Below, one piece after another: positions 51,253-59,890 of a stretch of DNA of 64,000 nucleotides (position 1 is its first letter; every line of letters begins with the position of its first letter). Below the pieces are notes generated by a model. It saw nothing but the letters and a program-made list of their open reading frames with translations. It ran no database searches and had not been told where the DNA came from. A program made the position numbers and the translations under genes. This DNA is from JAICJR01 sp963848495 (lineage in GTDB: Bacteria; Actinomycetota; Thermoleophilia; Solirubrobacterales; Thermoleophilaceae), in NCBI GenBank assembly GCA_963848495.1, contig CAWKDV010000001.1, positions 310,001 to 374,000 of the forward strand. The letters run 5' to 3'.

Positions 51253-52170
51253 ATGACCCGGACCGCCATCGTCACGGGCGGCGCGGGGTTCATCGGCTCA
51301 CACCTGGTGGACTCGCTGCTCGGCGACGGTCATGAGGTGGTGGCAGTCGACGACCTGAGCTCGGGTCGCGCGATCGTGCGCTCCGAGCTCGAGCAGGTCG
51401 ACGTGGCGGACGCCGCGGCGCTCGGCGCCGTTTTCGACGCCGCGAAGCCCGACTTCGTCTTCCACCTCGCGGCCCCTCAGAAGGGCGACTCCGGGCGAGA
51501 CTTCGAGGTGAACGTCCGCGGCACGCTGAACGTGCTCGAGGCGGCGGGCCGTCACGGCGCGCCCGTCGTGTTCGCCTCGGCGGGCGGGGAGCTCTATGGC
51601 GACGGCGTCCCCCTTCCTGCGCCTGAGACGCAGCTTCCCGCCCCCACCACCTCCCATGGCGCCTCCAAGCTGGCGGCCGAGGCGTACGTGCTCGCCTGGG
51701 CGTCGAGCTCGGGGCTGCCGCACGGCGTCTGCCGGCTCGGCAACGTCTACGGCGCCCGTGACGAGACCGGCGTCGTGGCGATCTTCTCGCGCCTCCTCTG
51801 GGAGGGCCGCCCGCCCACGCTCTACGGCTACGGCGACCCGACCCGTGACTACGTGCACGTCCACGACGCGGTGTCCGGCCTGCGCGCCGCCTCCGGGGTC
51901 GCTGGAGTCTTCAACCTCGGCAGCGGGGTCGAGGCCGGCACGCGGTCGGTCTTCAAGCTGCTGCGCGACGTGTCGGGCGCGCACGTGGACCCGCTCCTTG
52001 CGCCGCTGCGGCCCGGCGAGCCGGCGCGCTTCTCGCTCGACCCGTCGAAGGCGCGCCGCGAGCTCGGCTGGAAGCCGACGATTCCGTTCGGCACCGGCAT
52101 GCGCGCCGCCTACCGCGAGCTCGAGCTCGAGCTCGAAGAGTCGGAGACACTGATCCGAAACGAAGGCTGA
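51253..52170 (+). CDS. NAD-dependent epimerase/dehydratase with altered active site
   Basis: A 305-aa extended SDR resembling UDP-glucose 4-epimerase. The NAD motif TGGAGFIGSHLVDSLLGDG is at the N-terminus, DPTRDYVHVHDAVSGLRAA near residue 195 and KARRELGWKPTI near the end. The catalytic YxxxK motif reads HGASK near residue 134: the usual Tyr is His while Lys is kept. Activity may be lost or changed. It stands alone, with a membrane protein gene 16 nt downstream. Confidence 0.85.
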   Translation: MTRTAIVTGGAGFIGSHLVDSLLGDGHEVVAVDDLSSGRAIVRSELEQVDVADAAALGAVFDAAKPDFVFHLAAPQKGDSGRDFEVNVRGTLNVLEAAGRHGAPVVFASAGGELYGDGVPLPAPETQLPAPTTSHGASKLAAEAYVLAWASSSGLPHGVCRLGNVYGARDETGVVAIFSRLLWEGRPPTLYGYGDPTRDYVHVHDAVSGLRAASGVAGVFNLGSGVEAGTRSVFKLLRDVSGAHVDPLLAPLRPGEPARFSLDPSKARRELGWKPTIPFGTGMRAAYRELELELEESETLIRNEG

Positions 52171-52186
52171 CGCGAATTCGTCAGTC

Positions 52187-53194
52187 GTGGGACGGACTCG
52201 CACTCTGTCACTTCGGACAGCCATCGCGCTGGCGGTGATCGTTGTCGGCATCGGCACGGTGGTCGAGCCGTTCGCGTTCTCGCTGTTCGGCGACGCCCCC
52301 GCCGGCCAGCGGATCATCAAGCGCTTCGGCCCCACGCTGTCGACCCAGGGGCTGCACGCGCTCGTCACGAACTTCGCCACCATCGGCGCGACGGCCAACC
52401 AGCTCTTCGGGCAGACGCTCCCCGACGCGCGCGGCGAGCTGCACATGACCCGCCCCGAGTTCGCGGCCTACATCAAGACGCAGCACCCGGCGATCGCGCA
52501 CGCCGAGGTGGAGATCCCCGCGGCCGTGGCGCTCGTCGGACCTGTGAACCCACAGCTCGTCGCGGTCCACGACGACTTCGAGCAGGTGAAGTCGCTCCCT
52601 GGCCTGTTTGGCCTGCCCCTGACGTCGATCCCGTGGCTGCTCGTCGCGCTCGGCGTGGCGCTGATCGCGCTCGGAGTCGCGGCTCTGCTCCTGCCGAGCG
52701 CGCTCACCGCCGGAGCGATCGCCGTCGCCGGCCTCGCCATCGTGGCGATCGCACTGGCGCTGTCGCTCCCGGCCAAGGCCAACGCCGCCGCCCACGTCGA
52801 CAAGGTCGGCAAGGTCGCGCTCTCCCCCGTCGCCGCGAAAGCCGCGATCGACACGACCAACACGATCGACGCGCTGGTGAACGACGTGCAGCACAGCTTC
52901 ATCCCGGACCTCGCGCAACGGACCGGCAGCACGCCGGCGGCCGTCACTGCGCAGATTGAGAGCAGCTACCCGGCGGTAGCGCGCGGCCTCGCGGCCTGGC
53001 CATCGATCCGGCCGGGCGCCTACGCCCTCGCCGCCGCTCAGCGCGAGAGCCTGCCGGACCGCCCGCGTCTCGACAACACGCCGTTCAGGGTCTTCCCCTG
53101 GCTCGTGATCGGGCCGGGCATCCTCCTCGCGCTGCTCGGCGCGCTGGCGCTGCTGCCGCGGCGGGAGCCGGAGCCGGCGGCCGAGCCCGCCTGA
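52187..53194 (+). CDS. Hypothetical membrane protein
   Basis: A 335-aa protein not recognised as a known family. It has an N-terminal anchor (TAIALAVIVVGIGTVVEPFA), a soluble extracytoplasmic segment of about 110 residues, two central helices (WLLVALGVALIALGVAALLL and AIAVAGLAIVAIALALSLP), another soluble segment with many helices, and a C-terminal helix WLVIGPGILLALLGALALLP before a Glu/Pro tail. The layout suggests a surface-sensing or structural membrane protein. The GTG at 52187 lies 16 bp after the epimerase stop. Confidence 0.7.
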   Translation: MGRTRTLSLRTAIALAVIVVGIGTVVEPFAFSLFGDAPAGQRIIKRFGPTLSTQGLHALVTNFATIGATANQLFGQTLPDARGELHMTRPEFAAYIKTQHPAIAHAEVEIPAAVALVGPVNPQLVAVHDDFEQVKSLPGLFGLPLTSIPWLLVALGVALIALGVAALLLPSALTAGAIAVAGLAIVAIALALSLPAKANAAAHVDKVGKVALSPVAAKAAIDTTNTIDALVNDVQHSFIPDLAQRTGSTPAAVTAQIESSYPAVARGLAAWPSIRPGAYALAAAQRESLPDRPRLDNTPFRVFPWLVIGPGILLALLGALALLPRREPEPAAEPA

Positions 53195-53390
53195 GCTCTG
53201 CGTCGTTCGCGCGGCAGCGATTGACGAACGGCAACCGATGGCCGCTGTTGCCGGTCTGCCGCTTGGCGTCCCGCCCACACACACCGATCGCGTGGCGTGG
53301 ACAAGCGAATCATCCGTTCAGGGTGATGTCGACGCGGCGCGATCGGTCTTGAGTGTCGTTACTCCTGTCCTGTCAACCATGGGAGAACTC

Positions 53391-53777
53391 ATGCGCGGTA
53401 GCGGTCGAGTCGTCTTCGTCGGGGCTCTGCTCCTGATCGTCGGGACGCTCAACATCATCTACGGGATCGGGTCTGTCGGCGACGCGCACGCCCTCGTCGG
53501 GGACCAGCGCATTGTCTTCACGAACCTCCACACCTACGGTTGGACCCTGATCATCCTCGGTGTGATCCAGCTGACGGGCGGCCTATCGCTGCTCGGCGGG
53601 AACACCTACGGTCGTGTGCTGGGAATCATCGGGGCGGGCCTCGGGGCACTCGACGCGCTCGCGGCCATCGGTGGCAGGAACCCGTGGTGGTCACTGGGCG
53701 TGTTCGCGCTCTGCATCTACATCCTGCACGGGCTCATCATCTTCGGCCGCGACGAGAAGGCGTCCGAGCAGTACTAG
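53391..53777 (+). CDS. DUF7144-type four-helix membrane protein
   Basis: A 128-aa relative of the protein at 8528. GRVVFVGALLLIVGTLNIIY starts the first helix, followed by TYGWTLIILGVIQLTGGLSL and two more helices, ending in the charged tail GRDEKASEQY. The ATG at 53391 is used because GGGAG lies 7 nt upstream; an ATG four codons earlier is possible. Function unknown. The upstream 53195-53390 gap holds no gene and probably contains its promoter. Confidence 0.8.
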   Translation: MRGSGRVVFVGALLLIVGTLNIIYGIGSVGDAHALVGDQRIVFTNLHTYGWTLIILGVIQLTGGLSLLGGNTYGRVLGIIGAGLGALDALAAIGGRNPWWSLGVFALCIYILHGLIIFGRDEKASEQY

Positions 53778-53920
53778 CGGCTTCTCGTCTCAAGCGCCGG
53801 GGCCGAGGCGGAATCGCCACGCCGCACCAAAGGGGGTCTTTGAGGAAGGGCAAGCGATGGGCCCGGTACGCCCTACCGGCTCGTCGATCGCTCCAGTGCG
53901 GCCCCAAGCCGCCGCGCCGT

Positions 53921-54172
53921 TCAGATTGAGCGGATGGAGCCGCCATCGACCGGGATCATCGCCCCGGTGATGTAGGACGAGGCTGGCGAAAGCAGGAACG
54001 CGGCAACTCGCCCGAACTCCTCGGGCTCGCCGTACCTGCGCAGCGGAATGTCCTCAGACTTGCGGGCGCGCACCTCATCCGGGTCGCCGCTCAGGGCGTC
54101 GAGCTGGCGCACTCTAAGGCCGCGACTGCCGCCTGTGACGAGGTAGACCCGGTCGCGTAAGTGGAGATCCAT
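53921..54172 (-). pseudogene. Internally deleted short-chain dehydrogenase
   Basis: The frame joins the N-terminus of an SDR, MDLHLRDRVYLVTGGSRGL, directly to its C-terminal part, DIPLRRYGEPEEFGRVAAFL with LLSPASSYITGAMIPVDGGS. About 160-170 residues, including the catalytic Ser-Tyr-Lys region, are missing without a frameshift. The product keeps only the first glycine loop and the last helix-strand and cannot be an enzyme. The deletion junction lies near 54112. Confidence 0.8.
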
Positions 54173-54236
54173 CCAGTGTCTGCGGCGAGAGCATAAGGCG
54201 GCGATCGCCTAAGTTGCTGCCGCCGTTCGAGCCGGC

Positions 54237-55331
54237 CTAGCCGCGCGCCAGGTAGGCGGCCGACTCGCTGCCCACCAGCTTCAGCAGGTTGCCGAGCGCG
54301 ATGTTCGCGTCCGTCAGGTGCTCGCCCCAGGTCGCGTCCGGCGAGGGCTTGGGGTTCACCGCGAAGCCGCGGGCGGAGATCTGCAGCACGTTGGCACCGC
54401 CGGCCGACGAGCAGTGTGCCGCGTAGCTGCCGGGCGCCTCGATCCAGGGCGTCGAGGCCGAGGGCAGCTTGAACTCGAGCAGCTGAATGCCGAGCGCGAT
54501 CGAGCCGGGCGCGAACGGCGCCGTGGGCTCGATCGGGTCGATCAGGCCGCTGCCGCCGTGCAGCGAGGCCGGGTTGGTGCAGAGCACCTGGAGCCCGGGC
54601 GTGCTGGTGCGGCCGAACAGCGAGTTCGGGGGCGGCGGCTGGTCGTAGGTCGAGAACGCGATGACGCAGCCGAGCTGGGGGGCCGAACGGCAGGCCGGCA
54701 CGTGCTTGAAGTCGCCGCCGGCGGCCTTGCCCTTCTTCACGGTCACGTCGCCGCCAAGGAGGATCGCCGAGATCAGACGGCGGCGGACCGCCGGCTTGTT
54801 GTCGACCTGCTCGCGGACCAGCTTGCGCAGGTGGAAGCTGCCCTGCGAGTGCCCGATCAGCACGACGCCCCGGCCGTGGTTGAAGTGCGCGAGGTAGTCC
54901 TTCCAGGCGGCGAGCACGTCCGGGTAGGCGATGGCGAACGCTTCGCCGATCTGCGACCCCCCGATGCCGGCGATCGTTCCCTGCCGGTACATCGGCGCGA
55001 AGACGCGGCAGTACTGGGAGTAGCGGGCCGCCTGGAAGAGCGCGATCGAGCGCTCTACCGGATCGATGTTCAGGTTCGCGTTCAGGCCCGGCTGGTCGCT
55101 GACCGTCGGGTAGACGTAGAAGCAGTCGATCTTCGGCGCCTTCGGGCGCGCCGGGGTGACCACCCGCAGCTTCTTGCCGGCGGGCGAGAAGACGGTCGTC
55201 TTCAGGCTCGGCGTGCAGGGGTCGTTCTTCATCCCCGGCTTGCAGAGCCAGACGGTCTTTGCGGACGCGCCGCCGGCGAACACGCATACAAGCGCTAGCG
55301 CCAGCGCCGAAGCGAGCACCACTCTCCTCAT
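54237..55331 (-). CDS. Secreted DUF3089 alpha/beta hydrolase
   Basis: A 364-aa exported protein with signal peptide VLASALALALVCVFAGGASA. WLCKPGMKNDPC opens DUF3089, followed by DCFYVYPTVSDQPGLNANLN and the nucleophile elbow VLIGHSQGSFHLRKLV near residue 158. At least six cysteines in the mature part suggest disulfides. DUF3089 proteins are distant lipase/esterase-like hydrolases of the cell surface; the substrate is unknown. It starts with ATG at 55331, 23 bp after the VIT1-like stop. Confidence 0.88.
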   Translation of the reverse strand: MRRVVLASALALALVCVFAGGASAKTVWLCKPGMKNDPCTPSLKTTVFSPAGKKLRVVTPARPKAPKIDCFYVYPTVSDQPGLNANLNIDPVERSIALFQAARYSQYCRVFAPMYRQGTIAGIGGSQIGEAFAIAYPDVLAAWKDYLAHFNHGRGVVLIGHSQGSFHLRKLVREQVDNKPAVRRRLISAILLGGDVTVKKGKAAGGDFKHVPACRSAPQLGCVIAFSTYDQPPPPNSLFGRTSTPGLQVLCTNPASLHGGSGLIDPIEPTAPFAPGSIALGIQLLEFKLPSASTPWIEAPGSYAAHCSSAGGANVLQISARGFAVNPKPSPDATWGEHLTDANIALGNLLKLVGSESAAYLARG

Positions 55332-55354
55332 TGCGACACGGGAGGGTATCTGTC

Positions 55355-56515
55355 TCAGGTCGGAAACGCGAGCCCCACCACGTACGTCGCGCCGCCCACG
55401 ATCACGCCGGCCAGCGTCATCTCGAGGCCGGCGGACCACCAGCTGCGCAGCGTGACCAGCGACTTGGCAGCGCCGACGAGGAAGTGGGCGACGAGCGAGA
55501 CGATCGCCGCCAGGACAATCGCGGTCGTGCCCGTGTAGAAGATGAACGGGATCACTGGGATGATCGCGCCGACGCCGGTGCTGAGACCGGCGGCGGCTGC
55601 CGCCTGCGCAGGGTTGCCGGGGTGCTCGCTCACGCCGAACTCCTCGGCGGAGAGCGCCTTCAGCATCGCGTCGGGCTCCTGCGAGAGGCGCTGGGCGAGC
55701 TGGTCGGCGGTGGCCGGATCGACGCCCTTGAGCTGGTAGAAGAGCGACAGCTCCTCGATCTCCTCCTCCGGGTGCTCCTCGATCTCCTGCCGCTCGCGCT
55801 CGACGTTGGCCGCCACGACCTCGGACTCGGAGCGCTCGGCGAGGAAGGCGCCCGTGGCCATCGACAGCGCCGACGCCACGGCACCCGCCAGCCCGGCCGT
55901 GAGCACGAAGCTCGAGCCGCCGGTGGCGCCGGACACGCCGGTGACGATGCCGAACACGGCCGCGAGCCCGTCGTTGGCGCCGTAGATCGCGCCGGAGATC
56001 CAGCTCCCGCCGCGCTGGTGCCAGGTCTCGCGGCCGAGGATGCGGTCGAGCCGCGCCTGGGCGCCCGGGACGGCGACCGGCGACGGCTCCCGGACGGCGG
56101 CGCCGTCGCCGGAGCGCATCTCCTGAACGGCCATGGAGTGCGAGCGCTCCTCCTTGCGGATGGAGCGCAGCAGGGCATCGGTCTCCGGGTCGCCCGTGGA
56201 CCGCTTGTAGAGGTCGTCGACCTCGCCGTCCTCGGCCGCCTCCCGGGCGGCCAGCAGGCGATCGATCGGCGCGATCTTCGCCTGCATGCGCAGCCACGGC
56301 GACAGCCTGACCTCCGACGGGTCGGGCACCGGGATTCCGAGCTCCTGCATGCGCGCCTCGAGCCGGCGGCGGTGGCCGCCCTCCGCCTCGGCCATCTTGC
56401 GCATGATCTCGGCGCGGCGATCGTCGAGCCGAGTCGCGATCAGCTCGTAGACCGCCCCCGCCTCGATCTCGCCGCGCCAGGCCTTGAGCAGCCGCTCGCG
56501 TACCTCCTCGGACAC
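55355..56515 (-). CDS. Ferritin-like/VIT1 fusion membrane protein
   Basis: A 386-aa protein with an N-terminal ferritin-like helical bundle (about 1-130; RGEIEAGAVYELIATRLDDR, EAEGGHRRRLEARMQELG, KEERSHSMAV), which carries Glu and His residues suited to iron or manganese, fused to a VIT1/CCC1-type transporter domain (about 150-386; GAIYGANDGLAAVFGIVTGV). The fusion is a known family thought to sequester or export iron/manganese. The GTG at 56515 is used. It lies 13 nt after the shortened glyoxalase gene. Confidence 0.88.
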   Translation of the reverse strand: MSEEVRERLLKAWRGEIEAGAVYELIATRLDDRRAEIMRKMAEAEGGHRRRLEARMQELGIPVPDPSEVRLSPWLRMQAKIAPIDRLLAAREAAEDGEVDDLYKRSTGDPETDALLRSIRKEERSHSMAVQEMRSGDGAAVREPSPVAVPGAQARLDRILGRETWHQRGGSWISGAIYGANDGLAAVFGIVTGVSGATGGSSFVLTAGLAGAVASALSMATGAFLAERSESEVVAANVERERQEIEEHPEEEIEELSLFYQLKGVDPATADQLAQRLSQEPDAMLKALSAEEFGVSEHPGNPAQAAAAAGLSTGVGAIIPVIPFIFYTGTTAIVLAAIVSLVAHFLVGAAKSLVTLRSWWSAGLEMTLAGVIVGGATYVVGLAFPT

Positions 56516-56528
56516 CGCCGGGACGCTA

Positions 56529-56834
56529 CTAGGAGGGCCGCTGAATCTCCTGCACCGCCCAGCCGTTGCCGTCGGGATCCTCGAAGAACACGAAGCGCCC
56601 CCAGGGGAAGTCGCGCACCTCGGACACGTCCACGCCGCGGCCCGCCAGCTCGGCCCGTGCCTCCTCGATCGCGATCGAGCAGGCCGAGCCCGGCGGCGTG
56701 AGCTGCACGAAGCGCATGTCCTCGCTGACCGTGTGGTCGTGGTCGGCGCCCCAGCCCGCGTTGTCCGTGTAGAAGGCCTTGGCGCGATCGACGTCCGACA
56801 CGGGCACGGCCACCAGCTCGAGCTTGAAGTCCAT
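56529..56834 (-). CDS. Glyoxalase/VOC-family protein with internal deletion
   Basis: A 101-aa protein of the vicinal oxygen chelate fold. MDFKLELVAVPVSDVDRAKA and the C-terminal WGRFVFFEDPDGNGWAVQEI are typical. Between SACSIAI and EEARAELAGRG a strand of about 20 residues seen in relatives is missing, so the protein is shorter than the usual 120-130 aa. The frame is intact and codon use normal; it may be partly functional or decaying. It probably shares a transcript with the VIT1 fusion gene. Confidence 0.75.
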   Translation of the reverse strand: MDFKLELVAVPVSDVDRAKAFYTDNAGWGADHDHTVSEDMRFVQLTPPGSACSIAIEEARAELAGRGVDVSEVRDFPWGRFVFFEDPDGNGWAVQEIQRPS

Positions 56835-57197
56835 CTGAATCTCCTGAGTCGGGGAACGAGCCCGAGGCTACGGGCATTGCGGTGCGCCAGCTTGCGGGGC
56901 GCTTCAGCCGGGCCGCGAGCAGGGAAGTTGCGGGTGACCACGGAGAAAAGTCTGCGGGAAACTACGGTCCAGGAATCGAGAACGGATCCGACAACGGTGC
57001 ATGACTGGGCTTCGCAACGGTGATGACCCCGCCGCCAGACGGCCGCAAGGATGCACGCAGCCGGCTGGGGTTCGGAGAGTGGGCCTTGGGCCACCCCACC
57101 GTTCTGACCAGGTGACATAGCGCCTTTCGGAAAGGCCCCTGCGTGGGGCTCTGGCCCGAGGGCTCGAACCCTTCCACCCTCAACCCCCCAAGGACCG
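56835..57197. other. Non-coding stretch with tandem hairpins before the polysaccharide locus
   Basis: A 363-bp gap between divergent genes with no supported reading frame. Two adjacent perfect hairpins occur at 57122-57136 (GCCTTT-CGG-AAAGGC) and 57135-57149 (GCCCC-TGCGT-GGGGC), about 50-75 bp before the dehydrogenase start, suggesting a structured leader or attenuator. The stretch presumably also carries the promoter of the polysaccharide operon. Confidence 0.5.
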
Positions 57198-58529
57198 ATG
57201 CCTCCAACGGTTTTGGCGTCCTCGTCGACGCCCTCAATAGCCCCTGCCGTAACCCTCCCCGAGACTCGCAAGCCCCGCGTCGCCATCATCGGCATGGGGT
57301 ACGTCGGTCTCCCGACCTCGGCCGCGCTCTGCGCCGCCGGATTCGACGTGATCGGGCTCGAGCTGTCTCAGGCCCGCATCGACGCGATCCGCAAGCGGGA
57401 CGTCGAGCTGCTGCCGAGCGAGCACGATCAGCTCGCCGAGGCGCTGGCCACGGACAAGCTCACGCTGTCCACCAACCCGCGCACGATCGAGCAGGCCGAC
57501 GCCGTGATCATCGCGGTGCCGACGCCGGTCGACGACAACCTGCAGCCCGACATCACGCCGCTCGCCCGTGCATGCGCGACCGCCGTGACGAACGCCCGCG
57601 AGGGCCAGCTGTTCATCCTGACCTCCACCACCTACGTGGGCACGACCCGCGAGCTGATGATCGAGCCGCTGCAGCGCCGCGGCTGGACGGTGGGCGAGGA
57701 CATCTTCGTCGCGTTCGCGCCGGAGCGGATCAACCCGGGCGACTCGACGCACACCCAGGAGACCACGCCGCGAGTGTTCGGCGGCCAGACCCCCGCCTGC
57801 GCCGAGCGCGCACGCGTGGTGCTGGAGCCGCTCGTGCCGCTGCTGCACCAGGTCTCGAGCCCGGAGGCCGCGGAGCTGACCAAGCTCTACGAGAACAGCT
57901 TCCGCGCGACCAACATCGCCCTGGCGAACGAGATGGCCGGCGTCGCCCGCTTCTACGGCGTCGACATCATCGAGATCACCGAGGCTGCGGCCACCAAGCC
58001 CTACGGCTTCATGCCGCACTACCCGGGTCCCGGGATCGGCGGCCACTGCATCGGCGTCGACCCCTACTACCTGATCCGGCCGCTGGCCGAGCGCGGCGGC
58101 AGCGCCCCGCTGCTCGAGCAGGCGATGGAGCAGGTGTCGGGCCGGCCGCTGTCGGCCGTCGAACGCGCCGAGGACCTGCTCGGCCTCGCCGGGATCCGGA
58201 TCGAGGAGGCGAGCGTGCTGATGGTCGGCATCACGTACAAGGCCGGCCTGAAGGACGTGCGCGAGTCCTGCTCGGTGAAGATCCTCCACGGGCTGGCAGC
58301 CCGCGGCGCGCGGATCGCCTACCACGACCCGCTCGTGCCGGCGCTCCGGCGTGCCGAGGACCCGAAGCTCGAGTCGGTTGACCACCCCGATCCCAAGGCC
58401 TACGACCTCGTGATCGTCACGGTGCGCCAGCCCGACTGCGACTACGGCTGGCTTGCCGATTGCCCCCGGATCCTCGACTGCACGTACAGCATCGAGTCGT
58501 CCGACGGCCAAGACGTCTTCTCGCTCTGA
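57198..58529 (+). CDS. UDP-N-acetylhexosamine 6-dehydrogenase-like protein
   Basis: A 443-aa nucleotide-sugar dehydrogenase. VAIIGMGYVGLPTSAALCAA is the NAD motif, AELTKLYENSFRATNIALAN the central domain and PGPGIGGHCIGVDPYYL the active-site cysteine loop (about C283). That loop has the GGHC..DP form of the WbpA/WecC-type enzymes acting on UDP-GlcNAc or UDP-ManNAc rather than the GGSC..KD form of UDP-glucose dehydrogenase. It would therefore make an N-acetylhexosaminuronic acid donor. First gene of the locus; its stop overlaps the synthase ATG (TGATG). Confidence 0.9.
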   Translation: MPPTVLASSSTPSIAPAVTLPETRKPRVAIIGMGYVGLPTSAALCAAGFDVIGLELSQARIDAIRKRDVELLPSEHDQLAEALATDKLTLSTNPRTIEQADAVIIAVPTPVDDNLQPDITPLARACATAVTNAREGQLFILTSTTYVGTTRELMIEPLQRRGWTVGEDIFVAFAPERINPGDSTHTQETTPRVFGGQTPACAERARVVLEPLVPLLHQVSSPEAAELTKLYENSFRATNIALANEMAGVARFYGVDIIEITEAAATKPYGFMPHYPGPGIGGHCIGVDPYYLIRPLAERGGSAPLLEQAMEQVSGRPLSAVERAEDLLGLAGIRIEEASVLMVGITYKAGLKDVRESCSVKILHGLAARGARIAYHDPLVPALRRAEDPKLESVDHPDPKAYDLVIVTVRQPDCDYGWLADCPRILDCTYSIESSDGQDVFSL

Positions 58530-59890
58530 TGTCCGAGGCCAGGGAGTTCGACAAGCCGGCTGAGCCGGCGCGCCGCAGCACGCTTTCACGGGCGGTGGAG
58601 AAGTGCCTGCAGGTGTTCTCGTTCGCCTACCTGCTGGCGATCATCGTCGGAATCGTCGTCTACAAGACGCTCTTCATCAAGCTCCTGATCGGCGACCCGT
58701 TCTTCGCCGTCTACGGGCTGAGCGTCGCGGTCTACATCCTGTCGCGCTTCCTGCTGAGCCTGTTCTACCGCTCGGGGAAGGACCACGGGCTCGAGCCGCG
58801 CGTGGCGATCGTGATGCCGGGCTTCAACGAGGAGGAGGCGATCGCGCAGTCGCTGCGGTCGCTGCTTCGGCTCGACTACCCGGCCGACAAGCTCGAGCTC
58901 GTGGCCGTGAACGACGGCTCGAACGACCGCACGCTGATCGAGATGCGCAAGGTCGAGCGCGACGCCGGCGGCCGCGTGCGGGTGATCAGCTTCCCCGAGA
59001 ACCGGGGCAAGCGTGCGGCGATGGCCGCCGGCATCCGGGCGACCGACGCCGAGATCATCGCCTTCGTCGACTCCGACTCGATGCTCGAGCCGGACGCCCT
59101 GCGGATCCTCGTGCAGCACTTCGCACGAGCCCAAGGTGGGAGCGGTGGCCGGGCACGCCGAGGTGCTGAACATCAAGGAGTCGTGGATGTCGCGCATGCA
59201 GGCCGTGCGCTACTTCGTGGCCTTCAAGGTCCTGAAGGCCGCCGAGTCCGTCTTCAGCTCGGTGACCTGCTGCTCCGGCTGCTTCTCCGCCTACCGGCGC
59301 ACGGCGATCATGCCCCACCTCGAGGCCTGGGAGCACCAGATGTTCCTCGGCCGGCCGGCGACGTTCGGCGACGACCGCTCGCTCACCAACTGCGTGCTGC
59401 GCGACTGGAAGGTCCCCTACGAGGCCAAGGCGCGTGTCGCACACGATCGTGCCGGCGACGCTGCCGCAAGTTCCTCAAGCAGCAGGTGCGCTGGAAGCGC
59501 TCCTGGACGCGCGAGTCGCTGATCGCCGCGCGCTTCATCTGGCGCAAGAACCCGATCGTGGCGATCTCGGTCTACATGGGCATGGTGCTGCCGCTGGCGG
59601 CGCCGATCGCGGCCTGCCGGGCGATGTTCTGGCGGCCGATCATGGACGGCGCCGGCTCGCCGCTGATGTACCTGATCGGCATCTACGCGATGGCCACGAT
59701 CTACGGCCTCTACTACGCGATGCGCCAGAACAGATGGGACGCGCTCTGGCTGTTCGGGATCCTGTTCGTCTTCTTCTACCTCTGCTTCCTGGTCTGGCAG
59801 ACCTACTACGCGATCCTCACGTCGAACCGCACGAGCTGGGGCACGCGTCCGTCCGAGCACGTGAAGGTGGCGGAGGAGTTACCGGCATGA
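58529..59890 (+). CDS. GT2 membrane polysaccharide synthase (NodC/HAS/PgaC-like), compensated frameshifts
   Basis: Processive family 2 glycosyltransferase, about 453 aa. Two N-terminal helices, then VAIVMPGFNEEEAIAQSLRS, VNDGSNDRT and the DxD segment VDSDSMLEPD. The middle part (EPKVGAVAGHAEVLNIKESW, CCSGCFSAYRRT, GDDRSLTN) is in another frame, and the end (KFLKQQVRWKRSWTRESLIA, three helices) returns to the first. Extra bases near 59126, 59439 and 59464 add up to three, so a continuous but partly wrong frame exists. GDDRxLTN and QQxRW are the hallmarks of chitin/hyaluronan-type synthases. Likely sequence errors rather than a real lesion. Confidence 0.85.
   Translation: MSEAREFDKPAEPARRSTLSRAVEKCLQVFSFAYLLAIIVGIVVYKTLFIKLLIGDPFFAVYGLSVAVYILSRFLLSLFYRSGKDHGLEPRVAIVMPGFNEEEAIAQSLRSLLRLDYPADKLELVAVNDGSNDRTLIEMRKVERDAGGRVRVISFPENRGKRAAMAAGIRATDAEIIAFVDSDSMLEPDALRILVQHFARAQGGSGGRARRGAEHQGVVDVAHAGRALLRGLQGPEGRRVRLQLGDLLLRLLLRLPAHGDHAPPRGLGAPDVPRPAGDVRRRPLAHQLRAARLEGPLRGQGACRTRSCRRRCRKFLKQQVRWKRSWTRESLIAARFIWRKNPIVAISVYMGMVLPLAAPIAACRAMFWRPIMDGAGSPLMYLIGIYAMATIYGLYYAMRQNRWDALWLFGILFVFFYLCFLVWQTYYAILTSNRTSWGTRPSEHVKVAEELPA

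Noticed and set aside
57150..57185. tRNA-like T-arm (GGGTTCGAGCCC on the minus strand)
   Set aside because: Only the loop fits; the five-base T stem does not pair and no acceptor or anticodon arm can be built from the surrounding sequence.
57198..59890. Hyaluronan synthase operon (hasA-hasB type)
   Set aside because: The dehydrogenase active-site loop is of the UDP-HexNAc type (GGHC..DP), not the UDP-glucose type, so a GlcA-GlcNAc polymer is not the best prediction.
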